Origin: Phyllostachys edulis
Taxonomy: Eukaryota; Streptophyta; Magnoliopsida; Poales; Poaceae
Reading direction: 5' to 3'
DNA: 64,000 nt
NCBI GenBank assembly: GCA_036346405.1
Contig: CM070557.1
Coordinates: forward strand, 54,628,016-54,692,015
Shown here: positions 34,494-45,755 of the stretch, one piece after another
Layout of the letters: each line of letters starts with the position of its first letter
How positions within the stretch are numbered: position 1 is the stretch's first letter
Program-made: the position numbers and the translations under genes
Notes under the pieces: model-generated
The model's input: the letters and a program-made list of their open reading frames with translations, nothing else
Told to the model about the DNA's origin: nothing
The model's database searches: none

Positions 34494-35400
34494 CGCCCCT
34501 CATTCCTCGGAGGCACAAATGAGCGCCTCACACCATCAAGCGGAGCTCGACCCTCCCATTTGACGCGGAGGACCTCGAGGACATCGGGTGTTTCTCTCAT
34601 TGGATTGAGGCCGAGCCATTGGAAAAGTGGTCCTTACTTCACGACACGGACGGCGCAAGGTATGGCATAATGACCACTAACCTTGCAGAGGTGTACAAGC
34701 CCCAGTTATTAGGGCCTCCGTTGTCGACCTCTTGTCGCCATTGTTGAAGGCGTTCGCATGGTACAATCGGATATTTCAGGAAAGACATGCAATGCGGCAC
34801 TTCATGCACCAACCCACGACCCCTATATTGCTCAAGATTACTACATACATGCGAGGCCAAGACCGAGAAGGCTCGGTCGCACGGTCTTCGTAATAGGCAA
34901 TCTGAGCATCGATTCGACGTGATCCTCCGAGACAGAGCCGGATTCAGAACGGCTCGGTCTCTTGTTACCCATGAGGTATGCCTTGGAGACCATGTGAATG
35001 AACCTAGCTGCACATGCAACAAGCTAAAGCTCCTTCACAAGTCATGCTCTCATGTCCTCGCCGCGTGTGGGACCATCCGCATGGACCCATTGAACTTCGT
35101 GACGGAGTACTTCATGAAGGAAAGGGTGCAAAGCGGTGTGGTCGGCGAGCTAAGAGGCTTCGTGGTTGTCGGTAACTTCTCCACATTGGATATTGCAAAT
35201 AGGACTTGGGTTCCGGATCTAGACCTATTGAGAGGGGGAAGGGTCGTCGGCAGAGTCGTCGATTCTAATAATATGGACGAAGGAAGCTGCAATGCGGGTA
35301 GACGCTGTAGCCACGCCGCCAGAAGGGCACACTTGTGAGAACTTGCAAGGCGCTCACGACACTTAGGAACTTGTATTACAACCTGCTACTATGTTGTAAC
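34494..35400 (+). pseudogene. MULE transposase (mudrA-like), 3' portion with SWIM zinc finger and knuckle
   Basis: This resumes the transposase directly after the gypsy element. Pieces in different frames give DAEDLED...FSHWIEAEPLEKW (about 34560-34630), LLHDTDGARYGIMTTNLAEVY (about 34635-34695), KTEKARSHGLRNRQSEHRFD (about 34858-34918), and a SWIM-type finger CTCNKLKLLHKSCSHVLAAC (about 35011-35070), followed by FVTEYFMKE. A C-terminal RCSH...GHTC zinc-knuckle remnant lies at about 35300-35340. Frameshifts near 34640 and 35270 disrupt it. Confidence 0.8.
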
Positions 35401-35849
35401 TTGTAGTTCAACAAGATTTTGGTTTTGTAAGCAATCTTTAACTAATTGTGTCGTAATTGTACTTTGGTTCTTGTAAGCAACTACCGAACTGCTAGTATGT
35501 TGTATCGTAATTCTAGCGACAATATCCGGTATGGAATAGCTTGGTTTTCGTAACTCGCTCATACAATGCATATTTGTTCGATGCATATAACTTAAAGCAC
35601 GCGACACATCAATACAACATGCCAACTCAATAAAAGGCAACCGTAATAACGCGCGCCCACCATTTCGTTACATGCTTTAGGAGATTGAGCATAAGTGCGT
35701 CTGTAGGGACACTACCGTCCCTAATTGTAGAAGGGACACTACCGTGCCTAATTGTAGAAGGTGCCTCTCGCTACCCACATAGAGTGTTCTCGGTTAGGCG
35801 CCTCGGGCGTGGTGGTCGTCGTTATAGTGGCACGCACATATGCAGCTAG

Positions 35850-36431
35850 GGTTGACACAACAAAGATGTGGGATCATAGGAACTTCCTATGTTCACGACC
35901 TCCTCATTGGCCCTCTCGCGTTGCATCTGTTGGCGGAGGTCATCATTTTGCTCCTTGAGATCGTCAATTTGCGCCTCCAAATAAAAGATTCGGTTCCACA
36001 ATACATCCAGGTAACTCACAACATGTCGTTTATGGGGAGGATCGATCCAATGGGTGAAGTTGCATTTCGCCATCCGCTATAAGTGACGGTTAGTATGCAG
36101 GGATGTATTAGCGATAACATGAATAAAACTATTTACCCCGGTATGGGCATCGGAAGAAACGCCGCCCACCATCGAAAGGGCCGTCTATGACCTGCACGAT
36201 AGCGTCGTCCCCGTGTCCGCATTTCGGCCATACCGGTTGAGCACGCTTGTTCGGCATCAACCGGTAGTTAGGCCCGAAGTCCTCCCTCCTTTCTAGGGAA
36301 GGTCGCCTTGGCGACCCGGTTATCTTGGTCCCCAAGGCGTCTGCCATCGTATATATCAGTAAGACGGAGAAGGTTCTTCTTCCTACGGTTTTAAGGGTCG
36401 ACCGTCCTAACTTCGAGCATGGGCGCAGCAT
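35850..36431 (-). CDS. MULE-borne GRF-type zinc-finger protein gene
   Basis: Minus strand. The first part starts at 36431 (MLRPCSKLGRSTLKTVGRR) and holds a GRF-type zinc finger: WPKCGHGDDAIVQVIDGPF with FFRCPY (about 36135-36225). After a break around 36075-36128 that is probably an intron, the frame continues KCNFTHWIDPPHKRH and a leucine/acid-rich coiled coil (FYLEAQIDDLKEQNDDLRQQ), to about 35850. CxxC...C...C followed by W-ID/VDPP is the GRF pattern, a nucleic-acid-binding finger. The splice junction is not clean (only an out-of-phase GT is near the expected end), so the model may be broken. It lies convergent to mudrA inside the MULE. Confidence 0.6.
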
Positions 36432-37577
36432 TTTATAGTTCTACCTGGGAGACTAACAAAGCGGTAATGTATTAGCTTGCGATGACAAGACCAGACGAGG
36501 CTTTTTTCTGCAATGATAAGACCACACGGGCGACTTTGCGCGAAGCTAAGACCAAAGGAGATGATTTACTGCGGACAAGACCACACGGGCGACTTTATGC
36601 AGATGATAAGACCAAAGGAGACTTTTTCGCATTGACAAGACAACACGGCGACTTTTTGCGCGTTGATAAGACCAAAGGAGACAGCTTTATGTAGTGATAA
36701 GACCACACGGGGCAGCTTTGCGCAGTGACAAGACCAAAGGAGACAGCTTTGCGCAGTTCAGGGTTTAGGTATAGGGTTAGGCTTTTCAGATCGACTTGAC
36801 TACCCTGACCACCTCCCCAGCTTTTAAGACCGAAAAGACAAGACTCTGCAGAGAAAGACGTGACAACACTCTGCCTCGCCAAATTTTTCGGACCGATAAG
36901 ACAAAGACTCTCGCAAAGCAAGCCTATATTGCAAGTATGCCTCTTCTCTCGAAATCCCGAAAGAACCATTCGCACCGCCATCGAATCCTTCAGTTCTATA
37001 TAAGCTTTATAAAGTACTTCATCGATTATCTGCCAATATACAAATATACGTTCAGACGACTTCATTCAGGAGAGACTCCCGGACGCATCGTAATATCACT
37101 TACCTATCTACTTACCATTCATTACTATCTCAATCGTCCTCACAAAATTCTACAGAAATTTAACACACTACAACAATATACGACGATCACAAAATGTTAT
37201 TATGAGTCCGACAAATTTCAGACCCTTCATATTCTCTTAAAATAAGAAATGACCAACCAACGTTGTCGCCACACTTTTATCTTTACAAAAATAACATCAT
37301 ATTATACGATTTGCTAAATACAATACCTACAAAATGTAATATCTATTTTAACACAATTATTCCAATTGGATTTACATAATTTCGTGTTTAGCGGCTTGAA
37401 TCGCCTAATCGGTTGGGTGACTTGAACTAAGTCGCCCACCAATCTATGCTGACTTATTAAACTCGCTATACACATCAATGATACAGCTCTAGTCGCACAT
37501 CCGCTTGGCGACTACATCCAAACCACGCTCTAGTCGCCCAATGGGAGGGCGACTTGGAGGATTGTCGCCGCATGTTC
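36432..37577. other. Right interior of the MULE, repeats but no recognised gene
   Basis: About 36480-36760 repeats a GATAAGACCA(A/C)(A/C)GG(A/G)GAC-like word many times with a period of roughly 35-40 bp. This is probably the promoter/upstream side of the GRF gene. About 37380-37580 holds GTCGCCCA / GGCGAC subterminal words. Confidence 0.55.
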
Positions 37578-37695
37578 GGCGACTTGAGCAAATCGCTTAA
37601 CCGTACGGCGACACGCGATTATTTCTGTAAAAAAAATTTAAGCGGTATTATTTCTGTATTTTGGAATAAAAAATAGATTATTTCAAAAAAAAATT
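37578..37695 (-). repeat. Right terminal inverted repeat of the MULE
   Basis: It is the reverse complement of 16386-16505 with few changes and ends CAAAAAAAAATT before the direct repeat CCCCTAGGATC. Confidence 0.9.
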
Positions 37696-37905
37696 CCCCT
37701 AGGATCTAGTTGGCACTGAACTAGAACAGTGCCAACCTTTTTCGTTGGCATCGGCAAGGTTTTTTTTTGTGGCGAAAAATCAGAAGGTATTTTTTGCATG
37801 AAGAAGCAATGAGCATAGAGAAGTTGAGTGAAAAGCTTGTAGTCGCCCAAATGATTGAGTGAATAATTTTATACCATGTTCTTATCCTCTTCTCTATTAC
37901 CACAT

Positions 37906-37951
37906 CATTAATACAGCTATTAGTTTTATACAACTAATAGCTGTATTAATG
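37906..37951. repeat. Small perfect hairpin (20-bp arms)
   Basis: CATTAATACAGCTATTAGTT and its exact reverse complement are separated by about six bases. It lies downstream of the HIPP gene and could end up in its longer 3' UTR. Confidence 0.85.
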
Positions 37952-38410
37952 AAAGTCTGGGCACAGAATTCATTACCCTTCCCTCTATGTCCTAGTTGTA
38001 GTGCAACTGGACAATGCCAACACAAGATAAACCAAGAGGTATTTTCTCTGCACCTCTGTGTACACAGAATGACAGAATTCATGGTAGAAGAGACAAACTG
38101 TACAAAGACAATGAAGCTGCCATTTTTCATCACTCATTAGTACCCAGTACATCACAAAAGACTTAGATTCAGCAGAAACAAGCTCTAAGCACGCCTTACA
38201 TTATGATATAGTTCCATACTTCCATTTTACTACAAGCAACCAATTAAAAGCCTTAAATAGAAAAGTCTAGTTAAGACTCCAAAATAACATACACATACTA
38301 GAAACTTACAATATTGCCCTCATCCATAGGCTCAAATTGCACTAGACCACATGCAGCTGGACACTTTCAGAAAATACTAACTCATACTACATTGCAACCT
38401 TGCATTTGCT

Positions 38411-39470
38411 TCACATGACCGAGCAGGAGTTTGGATTTTCATCATTGAACATGTTGGTGAGCCGGTCATCCTGCCTGCTGACCTGGCTGGACACGTAGCC
38501 GTAGCCGGGCTCCACACTCCTGACGTAGCCAGGTGGGGCCTTCTTGTCATAGGTGCCGGCGACGTAGGGCTGGCTCACCAGGTTGTAAGGCACATAGGGC
38601 CACATCTCAGCCTTCTTGCCTGTGGACTGTGCTTTCTTGAGCACCTTGCTGGCCTCCACATAGCCTACCACAGTCACCTTCTGTTGCTTCATGTTTATGT
38701 CCACTGATTGAACCCCTGAACAGTTCATAACACAAGTTCTCAATCCACAAATGTGCAATAGATGTCCTTCAAATTGAATTTGGATCTTGATTTTTGGTTC
38801 AAATGTGTTAATAGGACACGTTTTCTTTCCATTAAAAACAAAAGACTATGAGTATTTTTGTCGGGCTACAGCATTTCAGAAACAAGACATATAGGAGTAC
38901 ATTTCATCCAAGTTTTGCATGCATTATACATGCTTAAAAAGATCTAAATGGTTTGCCTATGTATTGTAAATTCAGTGAGGCCATAATGTTGCATTTTTCC
39001 AGGATAATATTAATTCCACCACGCCCATGTGGAAATTTCATTGGCCGACATTAGTCTTACACTTCGAAGGTAATTCATGCTGAAGTTCAGTTTGCAGAAT
39101 TCAAAGCCAAGTCTTACTCCTATTCTACATTGTGCAGTTCGAGTGCTTGTTTTTCTTACAAAATTTCAGTGCACATAAATATCTGTTGCTTGAAATACAT
39201 GACAGATATACCCTGACATGATGCAACTTCAATGATCAGATTTTGCCAGCAACCCCATGAAGATGCTATTAAGTTAATTCGCACACTACAATTCTTGGAC
39301 ATTTCCAAGTTCTTTATTGAATATTTTTTATTTTCAGTGGATTAATAAATGCTGTCACAGTGTCACAAGTATCTTTAAAGCTAAAAAATCTGAGATGCAG
39401 TGCTTACTGTAGTGTAGCAATACACAAAGCATTATTTCGCATCAGATCAGAAGTAAAAGTTCAGTTTAAA

Positions 39471-39538
<68 letters not shown>

Positions 39539-39883
39539 TATGGTTAAATAATTGATCTTTCCAAAAGATTTAGGAAGGTCAAACCCTGTAATTTTGCTTC
39601 TAGGAACATATTGCCTTATGTGAATACATGCAGGTGTGCTACCATCAAGATTCATCATGATACATGCAGATGACAAATTTGTTCTTCTAACTAGATAAGA
39701 AAAATAACAGAGAGAAATAAAACCTTTTAGTGAGGAGAGTGCATTCTTGACCTTGAGCTCACACCCCTCACAGTCCATCCTGACCTTCAGCTCCACTGTC
39801 TGCAGCTGCTTCCTCTTCTTCTTGTGGCCATGGCCTCCACTCCCTCCCAACAGCCCAGACAAATACTCCAAGGTGCCCCCCAT
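38411..39883 (-). CDS. Heavy-metal-associated isoprenylated plant protein (HIPP)
   Basis: Minus strand, two exons, 154 residues. Exon 1 is 39883-39724 (ends ...AAAG with a GTTTTA donor). Exon 2 is 38715-38411 after a TGTTCAG acceptor; the split Gly codon is restored exactly. Exon 1 encodes a glycine/lysine-rich head (MGGTLEYLSGLLGGSGGHGH, then KKKRKQ) and the start of the HMA fold with MDCEGCE, the MxCxxC copper/zinc/cadmium-binding loop. Exon 2 completes the HMA domain (VQSVDINMKQQKVTVVGYV) and adds a PYNLVSQPYVAGTYD linker. The C-terminus CSVM is a CaaX box for farnesylation, which anchors HIPPs to membranes or nuclei. Family role: cytosolic metal buffering and stress response. The intron holds an (AT)31 microsatellite. 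All motifs are intact, so the gene is probably functional. Confidence 0.93.
39473..39534. repeat. (AT)31 microsatellite in the HIPP intron
   Basis: Sixty-two bases of uninterrupted AT dinucleotides within the single intron of the HIPP gene. It is long enough to be length-variable between individuals. Confidence 0.97.
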
Positions 39884-42279
39884 TGCAAGCTCTCAACAGC
39901 AACAAGAAGAAGCTTTCAAGAACTAGAGAGATCCTTGACCAGTGACCACATATATGAGAGAAAGCAAAGGCAACAAACTGGTAATTTATATGGTGTGCAA
40001 GTGCAACTACGTGTCTGTGTTGGCTGCCCCTTGTGCAGTGACAGGAAACAACAGAACTTTGGAAAAGGACTATGGGAAGCCTTTTCCCCTTTCTCTTTTT
40101 CTTACAACAGTGCTTGTATTGATGTGATCAGGACAAGGTGAAATCAATGATGTGAGAAAGGGGCTAGTTAAAAGGAGAGGAAAAGGGCTGTGAAGGAAAT
40201 TCAATGCCTTGTGGCTGTGGAAGACAGAGGGAGTTCTTGGGAGCTACAGTGGTCTATGCCTCTATGGCCTACATGAATTCTGTGACTGTGCTTGTGTCTA
40301 TCTTGCCAACCCCGTGTGCATGCAACTCCCCTTTGTAGGCCTTTGCAAAAGCACACAGCCAGGGCCAAAGCTGTGAGCTGCACAAAGCTACAAAAGTCCC
40401 TGAAGTCTGAAGGAAAGAGCAGCTGTAGAAAGATTTCAAGGAGAAAAATAGAAGGAAAAAACAAAACTAAAAAGGAAAAGCCCTGTACCTAACTCAGATA
40501 TTTCTTGCAAGTGTGCAAGTGCGCTTTCTCCCTCACTGGAAGGTGAGGACTGGGGAGGAACTAGCAATCACTAGTCTAGCTGTATTTTCTCGTGTTTGTA
40601 AGCTTGTAAATTTTACATTCCCTCAAAGTAAAATTGGACAAACCGCTGTAAAAAGAAAGAGCAAATCATAGTACCAGCCTACATGATCATATGTGGACAT
40701 GGTGTAAATTTAAAGGACGGCGCCATTGTGATGTCTGCATCGCAACAAAATTGGAAGGCATCTCTCCATCGAATTTAGCTTGTGCTATTGTTCAGCATGT
40801 AATTAAATGGTTGGTGAATGGGTCACGGACGGAGGCGATCGCACATGCCGATCGGTCTCTCGGTCTCGCGTCCATGTCCTGTCAGAGCGTCAGTCCCATT
40901 GACGGTTGCGTGCTCTTTTTCCTGGACGACGACAACCGAGCACAGCGGCACTGTTGCTTCGCTCCACCAATTCTCTGAATCTTTTCTCATGGGCTGAAAC
41001 GCATAAAAATTCAGAAATCCTACAGCTTTGGCGATAGCTTTCGGTTGCCACTAATGCTGAATTCACTATCGTCTAGTACTTTACTGTCACTATCAAATCG
41101 CCAGCAGTTAGCCAAGAAATATCAGGAATGGTTGTCAGGTTGGTAATTTGGACCACCATTTTAGGCGTGAAGAGCAATCTGCAAAACAAGAGACGGTGGG
41201 GCTGTCAAATTAGTGCCCAAACTGTGTTTCTGCAGAAGGGCAGGACAGGAGCCAGAATGAGTGAGGCCGCTAAAGGTGATAATGACTTGCAATACATACA
41301 CTGGCACACTGCTGCATCTGTCTGCTTATCATGCAAGTGTTCCTTGTCATGGTGCATCATCAACAGATGATTAGTTTGGTGTCCTCAATTTTGATGCCTT
41401 TTTGTTCATGGAGCATGGTTTATCTTTATCTGCTGCCTGCTGACTGTAACAGCTTTCCAAGAGGAAGAAGAAATATGGTTGGGACTTGGGACTAAGATGC
41501 AAAATACAAGAGGCTTCATCATGTCCACATCAACTTGGAATTCAGTTAAAAAGTGATGAGTGATCAAATTCCAAGAAGCAGAGCGGAGCATACGAGAGAG
41601 GGGGATGGATTTCAGAATTGACTCCATACCAACCATGATGGCAACAAATGTATCAAAACCCAAGTGTAAGATACGATCATTGCGCCCACGAAGCGATGCA
41701 ACTGGCCAGGGACCAAAGATCACGTGGCCTACATGCATTGCATATTTGCCTTGCAGTGAGATGATAAACAACAGCTGTTGGCTCTTTTGGAGACACAGCA
41801 TTTACAAGAACATGCAAAAGGTGACCAAAATTCCCAGTTCCACAAGGTCACGAGAGAGTAGTTATTATTTCAGGGACTGTTTAGGACAGGAATTGCGCAA
41901 GAATTTCACATGATACACTCGAAGAGTGATGCTTTTACTATGGTGAAGTATACTTATGGATAGTTTTCTGTGCCAGCCAGCTAGTTCATGAAGTTGGCAA
42001 AAAGATATGATTGAGACAGCAATATCTAAGGGGCAAGAGCATGCGTTCCACGCGGTCGAGCACGAGCATTGATATGAGTTATATCACTGACTAGCTTCTC
42101 AATATAATTAGTCTAAAAAGTAAAAGGTTATCCTTTTGCCATCCTGGGGGAACCATCACGACTTAGCTGTCACACACTGATGTCTGCTAGGGTAAATTGG
42201 CGCAATAAGATCATCATTGAAGCAACATTACAAGCAAAATCTTGACTCAAGGATAAGATAACAGTAGCATTTATACTTG
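39884..42279. other. HIPP upstream region and intergenic stretch
   Basis: No coding region was recognised. The first 600 bp presumably contain the HIPP 5' UTR and promoter. The remainder is moderately AT-rich single-copy-looking sequence with only short motif-free open frames on either strand. Confidence 0.4.
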
Positions 42280-42518
42280 AGATACCACTAAACTCCCTCT
42301 TGTATATGCAGCGAACGGAGTATCAGTCTCGGCGCTTGGACTTCCTGGCGACTCGAGGGGGTGACGGCGGCAGTGTGATGTTTGCTAGGGCTTTCGGTGA
42401 TTTCAATCCCCCGTGTATGAGATCTTGTTTTCCTCTTTCTCTAGTGCGTGTGAGTCCAGACTCCAGATAGCGTTGCGTCCAAAAAGGTGTTTCCGGTGGT
42501 GGTGTTTCAGTCCCTGCC

Positions 42519-42740
42519 ATGGAGGGTGTTGAAGGGATGTCGAAGAATCTGAAACTGTCTGAAGCTGAACGTAAGGGGATCAAAATTGGTGGACGCCGTG
42601 AAAGATTTGGGAGTTTGGCTGATCCTCAAGCGATTGCCAAACTTTATTGTTCGGGGAGGCGATTGCATAGTCGGTGGGAAAGATCTGGTGTCCTAGCATT
42701 GGCATCCAATCCAAGGAGATCGGAGATCATCGATCACCAG
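42519..42740 (+). pseudogene. LINE ORF1 N-terminal fragment
   Basis: MEGVEGMSKNLKLSEAERKG followed by IKIGG resembles the start of the gag-like ORF1 (DUF4283 type) of plant LINEs. The similarity stops near 42740, where a GGGGTGAAAACGG word begins that resembles the end of a hAT-type element. Confidence 0.5.
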
Positions 42741-43069
42741 GGGTGAAAACGGATTAGATACATCGGATATTGCTCTTCTCGTATTCTGACTCATATTTTT
42801 TTGCTCGGATTCGGATTCGGATTCGGAGTCGGATAAAGATACCCCATATATATGGATACAAATACAGATTTTTCGAGATACGGGTATAGGGCGGATGCGA
42901 ATTGGATTCAAATCGGTCACGGATAACTTGACGATAGTGTACACATAAAGAAAAAAATATAACTTCACCAACGAAAGTATCAAATTATACAACTTATTAG
43001 AGAATTATTTATCCTACTTAACAACATAATCATAATCATAATCAAATGCAAATTCATATTATATATTAG

Positions 43070-43940
43070 TCAATGATCACGTGAACATTAGCTCCAGTAT
43101 TAATCCACAAATAAGTGGATTGACATACTGAAAAAACAACGTTGATATCATTTTTCTTTGGCTGTTCAGCACACTTGCTCTTGCGGATATGACAATCTTT
43201 CACTATATAACTGTTTTTACCATACACAAAGCAGGTGATGTTTCTCATATCCTTCTTCTCAGTTTTCTTCTTTAACTAGTTGTCTTGTTTGGTTTAAAAC
43301 CTTTGTTTTTCGTGCTATATCTTTTCTCTATGACATTTGCATTGATTTGATTGTTCTGACTGGTCGTGCTTGATGCATCCTTTGCTCTTGCCTTTTCTTC
43401 CACATCAAGGGCAGCAATGAGATTCTCAATAGATATATCTTCCCTCTTGTGCTTTAAGCCAGTGGCAAAATCCCGCCATAAAGCAGGAAGTTTGACAACA
43501 ATACCCGCAGCCTCAAACTCAGGAGGCAAAACACAACCTAAGTGTGCAATCTCTCCGACCAGTAGCTGAAGCTCATGAGCATATACAACTATCGACTTAG
43601 CATTGTCCATGTTGTAGTAGAAGAACTGCTCGCACATGTAGAGCCAATGACCAGCCTCAGCTTTGGCATATTTATGCTCTAGTGCATCCCACAACTCTGT
43701 GGCGAACTTGAAGTCCATGTACACATCATAGAGTTTGTCGGCCGGTATGGTCAGTATGCATCCAAGGACCGTGTTATTATCTGTGTCAAACCGCATAGTC
43801 TGTTCAATCGTAAATGGATACTGTGGATAGATCACCCACCACAACCCCAAAGACATGAGCCAAAACTTGACCATTGTCTGCTATCTATGAAATTTCTGAC
43901 CAGAAAACCTCTCAGGTTTCATAGCATCAGAAGCACTAGT
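43070..43940 (-). pseudogene. Ty1/copia gag and start of protease, fragment
   Basis: Minus strand from about 43940 (MTSASDAMKPERFSGQKF), then after one in-frame stop a 200-codon frame from 43874. It holds the copia gag region (LYDVYMDFKFATELWDALEH and KYAKAEAG, then YAHELQLLVGEIAHLG), ending in lysine-rich sequence. About 43130-43240 encodes a zinc knuckle (CFVYGKNSYIVKDC, where the second Cys is replaced by Tyr). About 43070-43110 gives WINTGANVHV, matching the copia protease active-site region in which the usual Asp is Asn. No integrase, RT or LTR was seen. Confidence 0.7.
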
Positions 43941-44534
43941 CATTGCTGAATCACAAAAAATGTCCACAATAAGGTTTCTGGATTGTTGGAAATGTGGACA
44001 ATATTTTAATTCCAGATTTTATTATGAGGCAAAAATCATTTAAAACTATAGATGCATAAAACGATACTAACAGCAGGCAACTCATTGCACTTCTATGCAT
44101 ACTCAATAACATGTTTATAACAGAATATAATGGTCGTACAACCAATTTACAGTCAAGCTTGATGAAGAACAGGAAGCAACGCAGACTCGAAGCAGTGCAG
44201 ATCGTAGATGATGCAGTGCAGCAAGCGGTCGTGCCGATACACTGTCCAGAAACCTTATTGCCACCCCATGCATGTGAACTCTACGACAATTGTTCAGAGA
44301 TACCCACTCACCCTCCTTCTCGGTGCATGCCGAGGAGAAAAGACGGCTTGGTTCAAAACAGCACAACCCTCCAGCCAGTAGAACAGAAAGGAAGAAGTAG
44401 GAACAATGGAAGTGAATTGATCAAAATCGCACGTCCGGACGTCTCCAAATGTTTTGTGTTTTGACCACTTTATTTTGACCACTGTGTTTTGATTACTTTA
44501 TTTTGACCACAGTGTTTCGACCACACTGATCTGT

Positions 44535-44746
44535 AGCTTTGAGTTCTTGGAGTGATCTGAAGAACTCTCCAAGGGAGGTCCAAGAGGATCTCCCTAAGAG
44601 GTCCAAAAGTGGTCTAAGGAATAACTCTCACTGGTCATATAGCTTCGAGTTCTTAGAGTGATTCGAAGAAGTCTCTAAGGGAGGTCCAAGAGGATCTCCC
44701 TAAAGGGTCCAAGGGTGGTCTAAGGAATAACTCTCACTGATCATAT
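44535..44746. repeat. Tandem duplication, 106-bp unit, two copies
   Basis: AGCTTTGAGTTCTTGGAGTG at 44535 recurs as AGCTTCGAGTTCTTAGAGTG at 44641. The units stay similar throughout, including GGGAGGTCCAAGAGGATCTC. The flanks repeat TTTTGACCAC and TTTCGACCAC words (44460-44525 and 44745-44790). Confidence 0.88.
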
Positions 44747-45345
44747 GGGTTTGACCACATTGTTTCGATCATACTGGTCTATGCCTTCGACCAGTGAATT
44801 ACGGCCAGAGAGAGAGAGAGAAATGCACGGTTAGCAAAAGAAAGGTGGACTAGGTTCACGACACGTTCACGGTCGCAAGTCACAAGTTACGCGATTGTCA
44901 CGTGAATAAATGTGCGCGCGTGCGTATGTGCATATGTGACCTTAGCTATAGTCATCCTCATATCACCCTATGCCATGTAACACATGCATCAAGAGGTGGC
45001 AATGACTCCACCTTATAAATTGCTCTCCCACTACTTGGCTAGGCAGTATGGGACTAAACTATACATGCTTTGGAATTTTAGGAATGAATTGGTCTTTACA
45101 CATATGGGCCCAATTCTAACATTTAGCATTAGGGATTTGAAGCGAACTAGACAAGTCTTAACAAGAGGAAAACATGCTTCTGCATAAATACTGCTAGGTC
45201 ACATGAATTCAAGAAATCATAATCCATAGCATGTCACATGACTAGCTAAGCAATTCATCTCCATTCTGAGGGGACTACTGAATGTAAAGAAGTGCCTAGC
45301 ACAATTGAATTATGCATCTTTCCACTAAAATTTCAAAAGGGCAGC

Positions 45346-45489
45346 CGAAGGACCTCACGGCTAGGGAGAACACACAGCCACCGAAGGACCCCACGGCCGG
45401 GGAGAACATGTAGTCGCCGAAGGACCCCACGACCGGGGAGAACGTGCAATCGCCGAAGGACCCCACGGCCGGGGAGAATGCGCATCATG
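45346..45489 (+). repeat. Tandem repeat, 36-bp unit, four copies
   Basis: CGAAGGACCCCACGGCCGGG with GAGAAC recurs at 45346, 45382, 45418 and 45454 (exact 36-base spacing). In one plus frame it encodes a 12-residue repeat of RRTPRPGR type, inside a 99-codon open frame (45292-45591). I do not recognise the frame and it may be chance, because the period is a multiple of three. Confidence 0.92.
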
Positions 45490-45755
45490 GAGCACAGAGA
45501 GAAGGTGGCATGGAAGGAAAGGAGCTCACCTCATCTCAATGTGAGCCGCTGCCGCCGAAATCGCTACCACGCGCAGAGAAATTGGAGTTAGGGCAATCTG
45601 AGTCAATGGGATAGGAAGAGGGGATAAGTGGGCTATTGGGCTGGGCTGTAGATTCAAATGGGTCCAAATTTTTTGCCGATACTATTTATTACTAGGCCCC
45701 ACTTATAACACCGAATTTCGTCGGTAACCGCTTTCGACGATAAAGTTTTCACTGG

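Larger units (their letters stand above)
16386..37695. mobile_element. Large Mutator-like element (21.3 kb) with PMD, mudrA and GRF genes, split by a gypsy element
   Basis: Terminal inverted repeats of about 120 bp (16386-16505 and 37578-37695) are nearly identical in inverse orientation. The element is flanked by the same direct 11-mer, CCCCTAGGATC, at 16375-16385 and 37696-37706, in line with the 9-11-bp duplications of MULEs. Inside, in order, are a plant-mobile-domain gene (plus), the 5' half of mudrA (plus), a 12-kb gypsy retrotransposon (minus), the 3' half of mudrA with its SWIM zinc finger (plus), and a GRF zinc-finger gene (minus). Without the gypsy insertion the MULE is about 9.4 kb. 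A word of the form GTCGCCCAACC / GGCGACTTGG is repeated in both orientations near both ends and in front of mudrA. Frameshifts in each gene suggest it is no longer autonomous. Confidence 0.9.

Noticed and set aside
42738..42900. GGGGTGAAAACGG start and GGATTCGGATTCGG words as a complete hAT element
   Set aside because: Only one end-like word was found, with no matching inverted end and no 8-bp duplication, so no element is called.
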